Counted from the first letter of the stretch, positions 1-9,132 are shown. The stretch is DNA of 64,000 nucleotides from Vagococcus elongatus (GCF_003987645.1 NZ_NGKA01000002.1:1-64000), one strand, 5' to 3'. Translations and numbers: made by a program. The notes: generated by a model from the sequence alone, not told the origin.

Positions 1-57
1 AGAATCCAGCTTCCTTAAATTTTTATCAGATTTTATCCTACTAAGTTGAAAAATAAT

Positions 58-96
58 TTTTTCTTCCACTTTTCACCACAAGAAGTGGAAGAAAAA
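58..96. terminator. 14-bp inverted repeat, possible terminator
   Basis: Arms at 58-71 and 83-96 are perfect complements (TTTTTCTTCCACTT and its complement) around an 11-base loop. The A- and T-rich ends could act as a bidirectional terminator for a gene lying left of the window. No long U-tract follows on either strand, so the role is an inference. Confidence 0.45.
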
Positions 97-243
97 CTTT
101 TAAAGGTTGAAGTATGAAAAATTCAGGTTTATATATAAAATAACAAACAACGTAGGATAACATTGTTTTATTGAGACACTTGAGTAGAACCTAGTTCCAA
201 AAACCTATGACATAAATAACCGTTACAAATCTGCTGATATACA

Positions 244-285
244 AAAATCCCCACAAAATCTGAAAATAGATTTATGTGGGATTTT
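244..285 (-). terminator. Terminator of the kinase-phosphatase gene
   Basis: The outer arms pair AAAATCCC with GGGATTTT and the stem continues inward through AGATTT/AAATCT with small mismatches. Read on the minus strand the hairpin is followed by a short T run. It lies about 180 bases beyond the stop codon of the minus-strand kinase-phosphatase gene. Confidence 0.6.
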
Positions 286-467
286 AGGCGAAGTGTGCAA
301 TATTTCGCATAGGATGCAAAGCACTATAAAAAAAGGCCACTACCCGGTGAATCCCATTTTTCTCTAATATGAATTGCAATAAAACAAAAATAAAAATAAA
401 AATGGCACTACTCAAACAATAATCAGTATTATTTCTCCATCCGAAATGATAATCGTCTTGTGATTAT

Positions 468-1946
468 TTAAAATAAACCAAAAAAACGTTTCTGAACCTG
501 ACGAAACCTACCGGGAATCACCCGATCGCCATTAATAACAGCTTTGGCTGTTCGCTCAAACTTGTTGACTTTTTCTACTCCAAAATTTTCCTCTAGCTTT
601 TCATATGCTTCTCGCAATAAAAAGGGTCTAGTCGTAATATTATGAGCATCAGAAGCTAACATATGAATCATGCCATGTTCCAACATAAGTTCCGCTGTCT
701 TTTCTATTGTTTTACCGAACTGCCCCGTATAGCTCGGCGCAGTCATCTGGGTCAAAACACCCATCCGTAAAAAAGGCACTAGCTGATTAGGATCACTGAC
801 AAAAAAATCATGACGCTCAGGATGAACAATTACTGGCGTGATGCCTCCTTCAAGTAATTCTTGAAAAACTCCGAATGTGTAATCCGGGATATCATCTGAA
901 GGCAACTCTACTAGCATATAGCGATCTTCGAGATCGGTGCCTAGCAATTGTCCTTGATGATACAAAGCCATCAAGTCGTCGCTAAGCCTTACCTCCTGCC
1001 CCTCAAAAAGTATCAAGGGGATTTCCGCAGCCGTTAATTGCTCTTGTAGTTGTGCCACTGCAACAATCACATCAGAACTTTTGTTATTAAAATAACCATT
1101 GTTATGATGAGGCGTACATAATATATGAGTAATTCCTGAAGCAACTGCCTTTTGTGCCATCTCTAATGCCTCGTCCATCGTCTGAACACCATCATCTCTT
1201 CCCGGCAAGATATGGCAGTGTGCATCAATCATTTTCTCCCCTAACTCCTCGTCTTTTCTATAATAACCGTAACCATATTCTTTACTATTAGCTGCGTCAT
1301 TATACACTACCCCTAAGACTCGGGCATTGACATTGTATAAAAGCTGCAAAGCATTTTGCAACATCGTTTTACGTGTCTGCTTCTCTCTCACAACAATCAA
1401 TGTGCCGTCTACCATGGAAGAAACTATTTGAGCATCCGTCACTGCAACAACTGGCGGCACGTCAAAAATAATCAAGTCATATTGTTGTTTCATATGTTCT
1501 AAAAGCTGCTTCATTCTGGCTGATCCCAACATTTCTGACGGATTAGGTGGTAGAGGGCCACTGGTCAAAATATATAAGTTTGCCACACCTGAAGGTTGGA
1601 CATAGCGAGATAGTTCCATATCATTTTTAGACAACATTGTACTTAAACCTTGGTAATTTCCCAGCATAAACGTTTTGGCAGTTGTTGGTCTTCTAAGATC
1701 AGCATCTACCAGCAAGACCCTTTGACCTGCATTGGCAAAAACTACTGCCAGGTTGGCTGCTGAGGTGGACTTCCCTTCAGACGTATCTGGAGACGTCACT
1801 GTGAGGGTTTTTATTTCGCGGTCTACCATGGAGTATTGGATGTTTGTTCTAATGACCCGATATTGCTCCGCTATCGGTGAGCCGCTGTTTGTAAGAGTGA
1901 TCAAACTCACTGCATTAGAATTCGACGTGCGTGTTTTCCTTGACAT
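468..1946 (-). CDS. Fused polysaccharide tyrosine kinase (CpsD/Wze-like) and PHP phosphatase (CpsB/Wzh-like)
   Basis: One 492-residue frame joins two enzymes that are normally separate. Residues 1-238 are a BY-type tyrosine autokinase: Walker A SPDTSEGKST (52-61), Walker A' LLVDADLRRP (78-87), Walker B LIIFDVPP (about 158-165) and a short tyrosine cluster YGYGYY (224-229). Residues 239-492 are a PHP-family metal-dependent phosphatase: DAHCHILPG at 241-249, then TPHH, VHPERH and SDAHN metal-binding motifs. Met239 (ATG at 1230-1232) still has a purine-rich Shine-Dalgarno-like stretch in front, so the phosphatase may also start on its own. In the known CpsBCD system kinase and phosphatase act against each other on the tyrosine cluster to tune capsule chain length. 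A truncated co-polymerase lies 15 bases upstream. The fusion could be real or a one-base sequencing error. Confidence 0.88.
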   Translation of the reverse strand: MSRKTRTSNSNAVSLITLTNSGSPIAEQYRVIRTNIQYSMVDREIKTLTVTSPDTSEGKSTSAANLAVVFANAGQRVLLVDADLRRPTTAKTFMLGNYQGLSTMLSKNDMELSRYVQPSGVANLYILTSGPLPPNPSEMLGSARMKQLLEHMKQQYDLIIFDVPPVVAVTDAQIVSSMVDGTLIVVREKQTRKTMLQNALQLLYNVNARVLGVVYNDAANSKEYGYGYYRKDEELGEKMIDAHCHILPGRDDGVQTMDEALEMAQKAVASGITHILCTPHHNNGYFNNKSSDVIVAVAQLQEQLTAAEIPLILFEGQEVRLSDDLMALYHQGQLLGTDLEDRYMLVELPSDDIPDYTFGVFQELLEGGITPVIVHPERHDFFVSDPNQLVPFLRMGVLTQMTAPSYTGQFGKTIEKTAELMLEHGMIHMLASDAHNITTRPFLLREAYEKLEENFGVEKVNKFERTAKAVINGDRVIPGRFRQVQKRFFGLF

Positions 1947-1961
1947 TCTTTTTCTCCTCCT

Positions 1962-2654
1962 TTAGACTCTATTTCTTTTCCGACGCCTAACGACCCGATC
2001 ATCGGAAGAATTCCGGCTTGTCGGTAGTTCCGTTGGACGGCTGTAGCTTTCGCTTCCCTTACGTTGGTCGTGTAAAAGCTCCTTCTGCGTAGCTATGTTT
2101 TCCGCTTTTTTTGGCAAGTGGGGGATTATTCCCATAATCGGCAACTCAAAGATTTCAGTGATTTCTTTTTCACTTTTTACCGTCTTATCCATCACCTCAA
2201 GTAAAAATGCCAAAGCTATTCCCAACATTATGCCGAGTACGCTGCCTATCAACAAATTGAGTTTTACATTAGGAGAAACAGGGGACTCATTTAGGGCGGC
2301 ACCAGAAAGGATTGTTACTTTATCGATATTTAAGACTGACACCACTTGTTCCTGAAACACTTGCCCTAAAGCGCCAGCAACAGCTTGAGATAATGTCGCA
2401 TCTTGAGAAACAGCTTTGATAGTAAACATCTGCGAATTTGCAGTCTGTTCAACTGAAACCATATTTTTTAATTCCTGACTAGTTACTTCGTAGTTATTCA
2501 CTTCTTTTAGAATTCGCCCTGTATCGTCCAAGACAGAATCAGAACGAATAAAGTCCTTGTAGGTATTAATCATTTGCAGATTGAAATTGATGTCGTTTAC
2601 ATTTGAGTTGCTTTCTGGTCCCATGTTTATTTTAGCAATCATCTGTAAATTCAA
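1962..2654 (-). pseudogene. N-terminally truncated chain-length co-polymerase (Wzd/CpsC-like)
   Basis: The readable 230 residues match the C-terminal three quarters of a Wzz/CpsC-type co-polymerase, the membrane partner that activates the tyrosine kinase. One membrane segment lies at about 132-152, preceded by the proline-rich SPVSPN stretch typical of the family, and a basic tail ends RRRKRNRV. The usual N-terminal membrane helix and the start of the extracellular domain are missing. The frame opens with a TTG without a ribosome-binding site and an in-frame TAG lies just upstream. It sits 15 bases before the kinase-phosphatase gene, the normal order for the pair. I infer a decayed gene cut near 2655, next to an insertion-sequence remnant. 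Confidence 0.75.
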
Positions 2655-3028
2655 TATTATTCTCTATAGGCATCCTCATATTAAAATAAAAATGGGCTTA
2701 GCTATGATTGAGTCCTAGCCAAAAAGGCCCTTAAATGAGTAGAATATTATCAGAAAGAGGACCTTATAAATATATATCTATCACATTACGTAATTTTGTC
2801 TAAGAAAAAAAGCCGCTAAGAAGCTGACCCGCTAAAACCTGTCAAAGAATCAGTATTCGTATAATCGAAGCCTATCTCAAGATTACTACTGCTTCTTTTA
2901 ACGTTTGTATAATTTTGGTTATGGATGAAGAGATACATTCATACTTATTTTGTTATAAAAAAATAGAAACATTGAGTTTTCAAGTTAGAATAAGGTTGTC
3001 TAGCACCCATTCAGAAAGGAAAAGCCAT
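2655..3028. other. Non-coding stretch between truncated co-polymerase and ISL3 remnant
   Basis: No gene is supported here. The N-terminal coding part of the co-polymerase is absent, so one edge of a deletion or insertion must lie at or near 2655. I found no clear ISL3 left terminal repeat. Confidence 0.4.
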
Positions 3029-3314
3029 ATGCCTCATCATCATTGTATCCAAACCTCATTAAATTTAGAAGATAAAAATATCACTTTTGAAAACATTTGG
3101 TCAGGAGATTGAAATAAAAGGTTTTACGAGTGTGCTTTATTTTGGCACCCTTAACACTTAACACTATACTCCCACTCATCGACCCAGTGTGGTGGCGTTA
3201 ATGAAGTCTTTTCTATCGTTAAAAATGGACTCTTAACCTCTCTGTCGAAATATGTGAGTACTTCATCCCCCCATTCGTTCAATTGAAAAAACAACGCTTA
3301 TTTGACAAACAGCC
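3029..3314 (+). pseudogene. ISL3-family transposase, 5' remnant with terminal repeat
   Basis: An ATG at 3029 with AAGGA in front opens a frame whose residues resemble the ISL3 transposase N-terminus (HCIQTSLNLEDKNITFE). It meets TGA after 27 codons. The same family continues in frame past that stop (EIKGFTSVLYFGTL), then after a frameshift reads TQCGGVNEVFSIVKNG, the zinc-finger region. Most of the catalytic domain is gone. TTTGACAAACAGCC near 3301-3314 resembles the ISL3 end seen at 59014-59041, so the fragment seems to run from the 5' coding part almost straight into one end of the element. Confidence 0.6.
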
Positions 3315-3380
3315 ATTTTTCACTACACTAAAAGTCCTCCAAAAACACCAATCAGCAAGTAACCTTTAAATCATAAAAAA

Positions 3381-3408
3381 ATCGGTGAAGAGTACCCTCT
3401 TCACCGAT
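3381..3408 (-). terminator. Terminator of the FIVAR-repeat surface protein gene
   Basis: A perfect 12-bp stem (ATCGGTGAAGAG and its complement) with a TACC loop. On the minus strand it is followed directly by six T residues, a standard Rho-independent terminator about 70 bases past the stop codon. Confidence 0.9.
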
Positions 3409-3474
3409 TGACTGAGTTCGTATAGTCTTCATCCTATCAATATCATTTAATAGGTAAACTAATTGAACTTTAAA

Positions 3475-6423
3475 TTATTTACTTAATGCTCTTTTTTTGA
3501 TTATGTAAAGAGCAAGAGTTAATCCAAACATACTTGCACCAAGACCCACTAAATAATTCTCAGCAAGTGAATTAGTCTGTGGTAGCACCTTAGCTTTTTT
3601 GTCTTTAGAATCAGTTTTTGGAGCATCTGTTTTTGGAGCATCTGTTTTTGCAGGATCGCCTTTACCTAGATCTGCTTGTCCATCTGGATCTACTTGTCCA
3701 TCTGGATCTGTTGGATCTACTGGTTCTTCTGGATCTACTGGTTCTTCTGGATCTACTGGTTCTTCTGGATCTACTGGTTCTTCTGGATCTACTGGTTCTT
3801 CTGGATCTACTGGTTCTTCTGGATCTACTGGTTCTTCTGGATCTACTGGTTCTTCTGGATCTACTTTTTCTTCTAGTTTATGAGAAGACACAAACAGATT
3901 ATCGTAAGCGTCTTTCATTGCTTTAAGACCAGCGTCACTTGGATCTTCGTCTGCTGCCAGTATATCCTCTGCCGCTTTCAAAGCATCCGCAAAATTTTTC
4001 CAAGTTTCAGGAGTGTAAAGACTCTCATCTTTGCCCTGGTTTCTGTCAACTAGTTCCTGAAGCTGTGCTCTGCTAACAACTTTACTTGAGTATGTTAATT
4101 TAGCTGAAGAGACGAACAATCTATCGTAAGCATCTTTCATCGCTGCACGACCAGCATCCGTTGGATCTTCGTCTGCTGCTAGTATGTCTTCTGCCACTTT
4201 CAATGCTTTTGCAAAGTCTTTCCAAGTTGCTGGAGTGTACAAACTCTCTACTTTGCCTTGGTTTCTGTTAACTAATTCTTGAAGTTGTGCTCTGCTAACA
4301 ACTTTACTTGAGTCTACAAGTTGAGCTGAAGAGACGAACAATTTATCGTAAGCTTTCTTCATTGCTGCACGACCAGCATCCGTTGGATCTTCGTCTGCTG
4401 CTAGTATGTCTTCTGCCACTTTCAATGCTTTTGCAAAGTCTTTCCAAGTTGCTGGAGTGTACAAACTCTCTACTTTGCCTTGGTTTCTGTTAACTAATTC
4501 TTGAAGTTGTGCTCTGCTAACAACTTTACTTGAGTCTACAAGTTGAGCTGAAGAGACGAACAATTTATCGTAAGCTTTCTTCATTGCTGCACGACCAGCA
4601 TCCGTTGTATCTTCGTCTGCTGCTAGTATGTCTTCTGCCACTTTCAAAGCATCCGCAAAGTCTTTCCAAGTTGCTGGAGTGTACAAGCTCTCTTCTTTTC
4701 CTTGGTTTCTGTTAACTAATTCTTGAAGTTGTGCTCTGCTAACAACTTTACTTGAGTCTACAAGTTGAGCTGAAGAGACGAACAATTTATCGTAAGCTTT
4801 CTTCATTGCTACACGACCAGCATCCGTTGGATCTTCGTCTGCTGCTAGTATGTCTTCTGCCACTTTCAAAGCATCCGCAAAGTCTTTCCAAGTTGCTGGA
4901 GTGTACAAGCTCTCTTCTTTTCCTTGGTTTCTGTTAACTAATTCTTGAAGTTGTGCTCTGCTAACAACTTTACTTGAGTCTACAAGTTGAGCTGAAGAGA
5001 CGAACAATTTATCGTAAGCTTTCTTCATTGCTACACGACCAGCATCCGTCGGATCTTCGTCTGCTGCTAGTATGTCTTCTGCCACTTTCAAAGCATCCGC
5101 AAAGTCTTTCCAAGTTGCTGGAGTGTACAAACTCTCTTCTTTTCCTTGGTTTCTGTTAACTAATTCTTGAAGTTGTGCTCTGCTAACAACTTTACTTGAG
5201 TCTACAAGTCGAACTGAAGAGACGAACAATCTATCGTAAGCATCTTTCATCGCTGCACGACCAGCATCCGTTGGATCTTCGTCTGCTGCTAGTATGTCTT
5301 CTGCCACCTTCAAAGCATCCGCAAAGTCTTTCCAAGTTGCTGGAGTGTACAAACTCTCTTCTTTTCCTTGGTTTCTGTTAACTAATTCTTGAAGTTGAGT
5401 TCTGCTAACAACTTTACTTGAGTCTACAAGTCGAACTGAAGAGACGAACAATCTATCGTAAGCATCTTTCATTGCTGCACGACCAGCATCCGTTGGATCT
5501 TCGTCTGCTGCTAGTATGTCTTCTGCCACCTTCAAAGCATCCGCAAAGTCTTTCCAAGTTGCTGGAGTGTAAAGACTCTCCTTTTTCTCCTTACTTCTGT
5601 TAACTAATTCCTGAAGTTGAGTTCTGCTAACAACTTTACTTGAGTCTACAAGTTGAGCTGAAGAGACGAACAATCTATCGTAAGCATCTTTCATCGCTGC
5701 ACGACCAGCATCCGTTGGATCTTCGTCTGCTGCTAGTATGTCTTCTGCCACCTTCAAAGCATCCGCAAAGTCTTTCCAAGTTGCTGGAGTGTAAAGACTC
5801 TCCTTTTTCTCCTTACTTCTGTTAACTAATTCCTGAAGTTGAGCTTTACTAACAACTTTACTTAAGGGCATTAGGTTATTAAAAGATACGAACAAATTAT
5901 TGTAAGCATCGGTAACCGCTGCACGACCAGCATCCGTTGTATCTTCTACTGCTGCTAGTATGTCCTTTGCCACTTTCATAGCATTTGCAAAGTCTTTCCA
6001 AGTTGCTGGAGTGTACGAACTCTTAACTAGCCCCTCATAACTATCAACACGTTGCTGAAGCTGGGCTCTACTTTTTTGGTTTGGTACAGAAAAAGTTGCA
6101 GCAGGTGATTCAGTAACGTTTAATGAATCATTTGTTGATTGGTCCTCTTCAACATTTGTTGGTTGTTCCTCTGCAACATTTGTTGATTGGTCCTCTTCAA
6201 CATTTGTTGGTTGTTCCTCTGCAACATCTGTTGATTGTACCTCTTCACTACTTTGAACATTTTCAGAAACTGCTAAAACCGTACTGATTGGCGAAGCAAA
6301 ACCAAGAGCAAAGACCGCAGTTAATGTGATCCCCTTAGTTACCCAACCTTTTTTACCTTTTCTCATAATTACCTTATGCGTCTCTTTCGAGAGTGCACGC
6401 TTAAGAAAATTTTTCTTTCCCAT
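3475..6423 (-). CDS. Cell-wall-anchored surface protein with ten FIVAR-like repeats and LPQTN sorting signal
   Basis: A 982-residue secreted protein. The start has GAAAGGATG in front. The N-terminus carries a long signal peptide with an MRKGKKGW stretch resembling the KxYKxGKxW type, followed by a hydrophobic segment ending FASPISTVLAVS. An acidic linker with a duplicated 16-residue unit runs to about residue 117. Ten tandem repeats of 74 residues (about 118-857) follow, each with a TPATWKDFADAL core typical of FIVAR-like three-helix repeats of Gram-positive adhesins. A stalk of eight VDPEEP units leads to a D/K/T-rich region and the C-terminal signal LPQTN, hydrophobic segment and basic tail. 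The fifth residue of the sorting motif is Asn rather than Gly. Likely role: a long adhesin or wall-spanning protein. The ligand cannot be told from sequence. Confidence 0.93.
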   Translation of the reverse strand: MGKKNFLKRALSKETHKVIMRKGKKGWVTKGITLTAVFALGFASPISTVLAVSENVQSSEEVQSTDVAEEQPTNVEEDQSTNVAEEQPTNVEEDQSTNDSLNVTESPAATFSVPNQKSRAQLQQRVDSYEGLVKSSYTPATWKDFANAMKVAKDILAAVEDTTDAGRAAVTDAYNNLFVSFNNLMPLSKVVSKAQLQELVNRSKEKKESLYTPATWKDFADALKVAEDILAADEDPTDAGRAAMKDAYDRLFVSSAQLVDSSKVVSRTQLQELVNRSKEKKESLYTPATWKDFADALKVAEDILAADEDPTDAGRAAMKDAYDRLFVSSVRLVDSSKVVSRTQLQELVNRNQGKEESLYTPATWKDFADALKVAEDILAADEDPTDAGRAAMKDAYDRLFVSSVRLVDSSKVVSRAQLQELVNRNQGKEESLYTPATWKDFADALKVAEDILAADEDPTDAGRVAMKKAYDKLFVSSAQLVDSSKVVSRAQLQELVNRNQGKEESLYTPATWKDFADALKVAEDILAADEDPTDAGRVAMKKAYDKLFVSSAQLVDSSKVVSRAQLQELVNRNQGKEESLYTPATWKDFADALKVAEDILAADEDTTDAGRAAMKKAYDKLFVSSAQLVDSSKVVSRAQLQELVNRNQGKVESLYTPATWKDFAKALKVAEDILAADEDPTDAGRAAMKKAYDKLFVSSAQLVDSSKVVSRAQLQELVNRNQGKVESLYTPATWKDFAKALKVAEDILAADEDPTDAGRAAMKDAYDRLFVSSAKLTYSSKVVSRAQLQELVDRNQGKDESLYTPETWKNFADALKAAEDILAADEDPSDAGLKAMKDAYDNLFVSSHKLEEKVDPEEPVDPEEPVDPEEPVDPEEPVDPEEPVDPEEPVDPEEPVDPEEPVDPTDPDGQVDPDGQADLGKGDPAKTDAPKTDAPKTDSKDKKAKVLPQTNSLAENYLVGLGASMFGLTLALYIIKKRALSK
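3712..3862 (-). repeat. 18-bp tandem repeat encoding VDPEEP stalk
   Basis: The unit GGATCTACTGGTTCTTCT on the plus strand is repeated without change about eight times. It codes for the VDPEEP stalk between the FIVAR-like repeats and the sorting signal. Such identical short repeats change copy number readily by slippage, so stalk length probably varies between strains. Confidence 0.9.
3852..6072 (-). repeat. Ten 222-bp tandem repeats inside the surface protein gene
   Basis: The repeat period is exactly 222 bases (74 codons). The central units are nearly identical at DNA level; the first and last have diverged most, the usual mark of array expansion from the middle. Variants are shared by neighbours (NRSKEKKES in units 2-3, NRNQGKEES in 4-7, NRNQGKVES in 8-9), which shows stepwise duplication. 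Confidence 0.92.
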
Positions 6424-7135
6424 TCAATTCATCCTTTCCATCGTTGAAAATATAATATTTTTGTTAATAAAGCTAGTTTAACGAACACGATGAACCAACC
6501 CTTAACATCAAATATACATATGTTTAATATACCATAATAATAAGCGAACAACCTATTTGTCGGACAAAATGCTTCCTATCCTATTTTAAAAAAATAAAAT
6601 TTTAACAAAAAACACTGAAAAAGATAACAGAGAAAAGAAAAAGTATCTCTATTTAATAATCTAAAATATTTATAAGTTTTCCAATTTTATGAAAATCATT
6701 TTCTAATAATCGTTAAGATACCTAATATTTATGAAAAAATAATTTATTTTCCGCTTTTTTTCAAAGGCAATTATCCACCCATGTAATCGACCGTTTTTTT
6801 AAAGAGCTGAAAGAGCTCACTGCCGGTATTTCCCCTTTCTAAAATGAGTCTTTAAAGACTATCTACTGCCCATTCGAAAACTTTCTTATTTTTCAAATAA
6901 TCTGTTTGTTGATGCTATTCAGAAACCTATCATCCGATTCCTGTTCTCAAAAAGATCTCTGGTTTTTTTCTCAAATGTTTCCTATTTGTGATCTTATCAA
7001 AAAATAGCATATCTGGTATTGGGCTTTACTCCTCTTTTCATCTATTTTTATAACAAATAAAAATAGAGAATGCATTGATTTTCCGACATTCTATCTACAT
7101 CTAATTTGTTACTTTCTCATTTTTTTTAAAAAACA
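6424..7135. other. AT-rich intergenic region upstream of the surface protein gene
   Basis: About 710 bases without a supportable gene. It must hold the promoter of the surface protein gene at its left side, but I see no convincing -35/-10 pair. No RNA gene or insertion-sequence end was recognised. Confidence 0.4.
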
Positions 7136-7176
7136 ACCTCGCAAAAGTTAGATTTTTGGTCTAACTTTTGCGAGGT
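7136..7176 (-). terminator. typA terminator
   Basis: Perfect 17-bp stem beginning ACCTCGCAAAAG with a 7-base loop, followed by a T-rich stretch on the minus strand, 29 bases past the typA stop codon. Confidence 0.88.
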
Positions 7177-7204
7177 CGGTATATTCCCTAATCGATTTTA
7201 AAGT

Positions 7205-9049
7205 CTATTCCTGCTCAGCCCATTTTTTTCTCTTAGCTACCCGCTCACGCTCGCCTTTTTCCAAAAGTTGTTTACGCAGACGGATACTTTCAGGAGTTAC
7301 TTCACAATACTCATCATCATTCAAAAATTGCAATGATTCTTCCAGTGTTAAAATTTTCGGTTTTTTGATGACTGACGTCTGGTCCTTGTTTGCGGAACGG
7401 ACATTGGTCATTTGTTTAGCTTTAGTGACATTGACCGTCAAATCATTCTCACGGCTATTTTCACCGACAATCATACCAGCATAAACATCTGTACCTGGTT
7501 CAACAAAAACAGTTCCCCGTTCTTCTACACTCATAATACTATAAGTTGTTGCTTTGCCATTATCGACAGAAACCAAGGCACCGTTGCGACGGCCTCCCAA
7601 ACTGGTTTGTATTTTAGGTAAATACTGATCAAAGGTGTGATTGATAATACCATATCCGCGAGTCATCGACATGAATTCCGTTGTATAGCCGATCAATCCT
7701 CTAGCAGGCACGAGGAAAATCAAACGGACTTGACCGTTTCCGGAATTAATCATATCCAACATCTCACCTTTACGCTGTCCTAGGGATTCAATAATGCTTC
7801 CCATGTATTCTTCAGGTGTATCGATTTGTACTCTTTCAAAAGGCTCACATGTAACCCCTTCTACTTCTTTTTCGATAACCTTAGGACGGGAGACTTGCAA
7901 CTCATAGCCCTCACGACGCATATTTTCAATCAGAATTGACAAATGCAGCTCACCACGACCAGAAACAACCCATGCATCTGGAGATTCAGTGTTTTCAACT
8001 CGCAAAGAAACATCTGTCTGCAGCTGACTCATCAAGCGTTCCTCTATTTTTCTTGAGGTCACAAATTTTCCTTCCCGACCGGCAAAAGGCGAATTATTTA
8101 CCAAAAACGTCATTTGCAGTGTCGGTTCATCAATAAATAAAGTTGGCAAGCCATCTTGGTGGTCCACAGGTGTGATAGTTTCTCCCACAAAGATATCTTC
8201 CATCCCAGACACTGCGATTAAATCTCCAGCTCGGGCTTCTTTGATTTCCACTTTGTCTAAACCTAGGAAACCAAATATTTTTGTCACACGGAAATTTTTA
8301 GCTGTGCCGTCAAGCTTCAATAATGACACTTGATCGCCGACTCTAATCGTTCCGCGGAAGACACGACCGATGCCGATCCGTCCCACATATTCATTGTAAT
8401 CCAACAAAGAAACTTGAAATTGTAGTGGCTCGTCACTATTGTCAATCGGTGCAGGGATATGAGCAATGATTTGATCATAGATCGGATCCATTGTCTCTGC
8501 TTGATCAGCAGGATCATCTGATAAACTTGATGTCCCATTAACTGCTGAAGTATAAATCACCGGGAATTCCAATTGGTCATCGTCTGCCCCAAGCTCAATA
8601 AATAATTCCAGTACCTCGTCCACAACTTCTGACGGACGAGCAGAAGGTTTGTCTATTTTATTGACAACCACGATGGGCGTCAGTCTTTGTTCTAATGCTT
8701 TCTTCAATACAAACCGAGTTTGCGGCATGGTGCCTTCGTAAGCATCAACGACGAGAAGTACTCCGTCTACCATTTTCATGATTCGTTCAACTTCTCCGCC
8801 AAAATCCGAGTGCCCTGGCGTGTCCATAATATTGATTCTGGTGTCATGATAACGGATTGCCGTATTTTTAGCCAAAATCGTAATGCCCCGTTCTCGTTCG
8901 ATCGCATCTGAATCCATGACACGATCTTGAATCTCTATACGTTCATCCAGCGTATGTGACTGGCGTAACAGCTCATTTACCAACGATGTTTTTCCATGGT
9001 CAACGTGGGCAATAATTGCCACATTTCTAATATCATTTCTTGTCTTCAC
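7205..9049 (-). CDS. typA: Ribosome-associated GTPase TypA/BipA
   Basis: Translation-factor-type GTPase that binds the ribosome and supports 50S assembly and stress adaptation. It has the full G-domain set: AHVDHGKT (G1, residues 14-21), the DTPGHSDF region (G3) and NKIDKP (G4), followed by EF-G-like domains III and V and the BipA C-terminal domain (GRRNGALVS region). I place the start at GTG 9049, which has AGGAG seven bases upstream and gives about 614 residues, the family length. An ATG eight codons earlier (9073) has no ribosome-binding site. A promoter and a strong terminator flank the gene, so it is probably transcribed alone. Confidence 0.97.
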   Translation of the reverse strand: MKTRNDIRNVAIIAHVDHGKTSLVNELLRQSHTLDERIEIQDRVMDSDAIERERGITILAKNTAIRYHDTRINIMDTPGHSDFGGEVERIMKMVDGVLLVVDAYEGTMPQTRFVLKKALEQRLTPIVVVNKIDKPSARPSEVVDEVLELFIELGADDDQLEFPVIYTSAVNGTSSLSDDPADQAETMDPIYDQIIAHIPAPIDNSDEPLQFQVSLLDYNEYVGRIGIGRVFRGTIRVGDQVSLLKLDGTAKNFRVTKIFGFLGLDKVEIKEARAGDLIAVSGMEDIFVGETITPVDHQDGLPTLFIDEPTLQMTFLVNNSPFAGREGKFVTSRKIEERLMSQLQTDVSLRVENTESPDAWVVSGRGELHLSILIENMRREGYELQVSRPKVIEKEVEGVTCEPFERVQIDTPEEYMGSIIESLGQRKGEMLDMINSGNGQVRLIFLVPARGLIGYTTEFMSMTRGYGIINHTFDQYLPKIQTSLGGRRNGALVSVDNGKATTYSIMSVEERGTVFVEPGTDVYAGMIVGENSRENDLTVNVTKAKQMTNVRSANKDQTSVIKKPKILTLEESLQFLNDDEYCEVTPESIRLRKQLLEKGERERVAKRKKWAEQE

Positions 9050-9102
9050 TTTATTTCTCCTAACTAACCTCATAGACTATCTCTAAAATTAACTGACTAA
9101 CC

Positions 9103-9132
9103 ATTATAACAATAAACACACTAACAATACAA
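9103..9132 (-). promoter_or_regulatory. typA promoter
   Basis: On the minus strand, TTGTAT (9127-9132) and TATAAT (9103-9108) are 18 bases apart, and the -10 has the extended TGT in front. It lies about 55 bases upstream of the GTG start. Confidence 0.65.

Larger units (their letters stand above)
1..467. other. Non-coding left edge with two hairpins
   Basis: No convincing gene is visible here. The stretch is AT-rich and holds two strong inverted repeats, listed separately, which fit transcription ends. The rest shows no recognisable promoter, RNA or insertion-sequence remnant. Confidence 0.5.

Noticed and set aside
3599-3926. Long plus-strand open frames opposite the VDPEEP repeats
   Set aside because: They arise from the 18-bp tandem repeat read on the other strand. 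They have no ribosome-binding site and give only low-complexity translations.
4308-5825. Series of 61-codon plus-strand frames at 222-base spacing
   Set aside because: These are mirror frames of the FIVAR-like repeats and follow their period exactly. They are not genes.
3475-6423. Could the regular 222-bp repeat be a CRISPR array?
   Set aside because: Units are contiguous, far too long and in one coding frame. There are no spacers and no cas genes.
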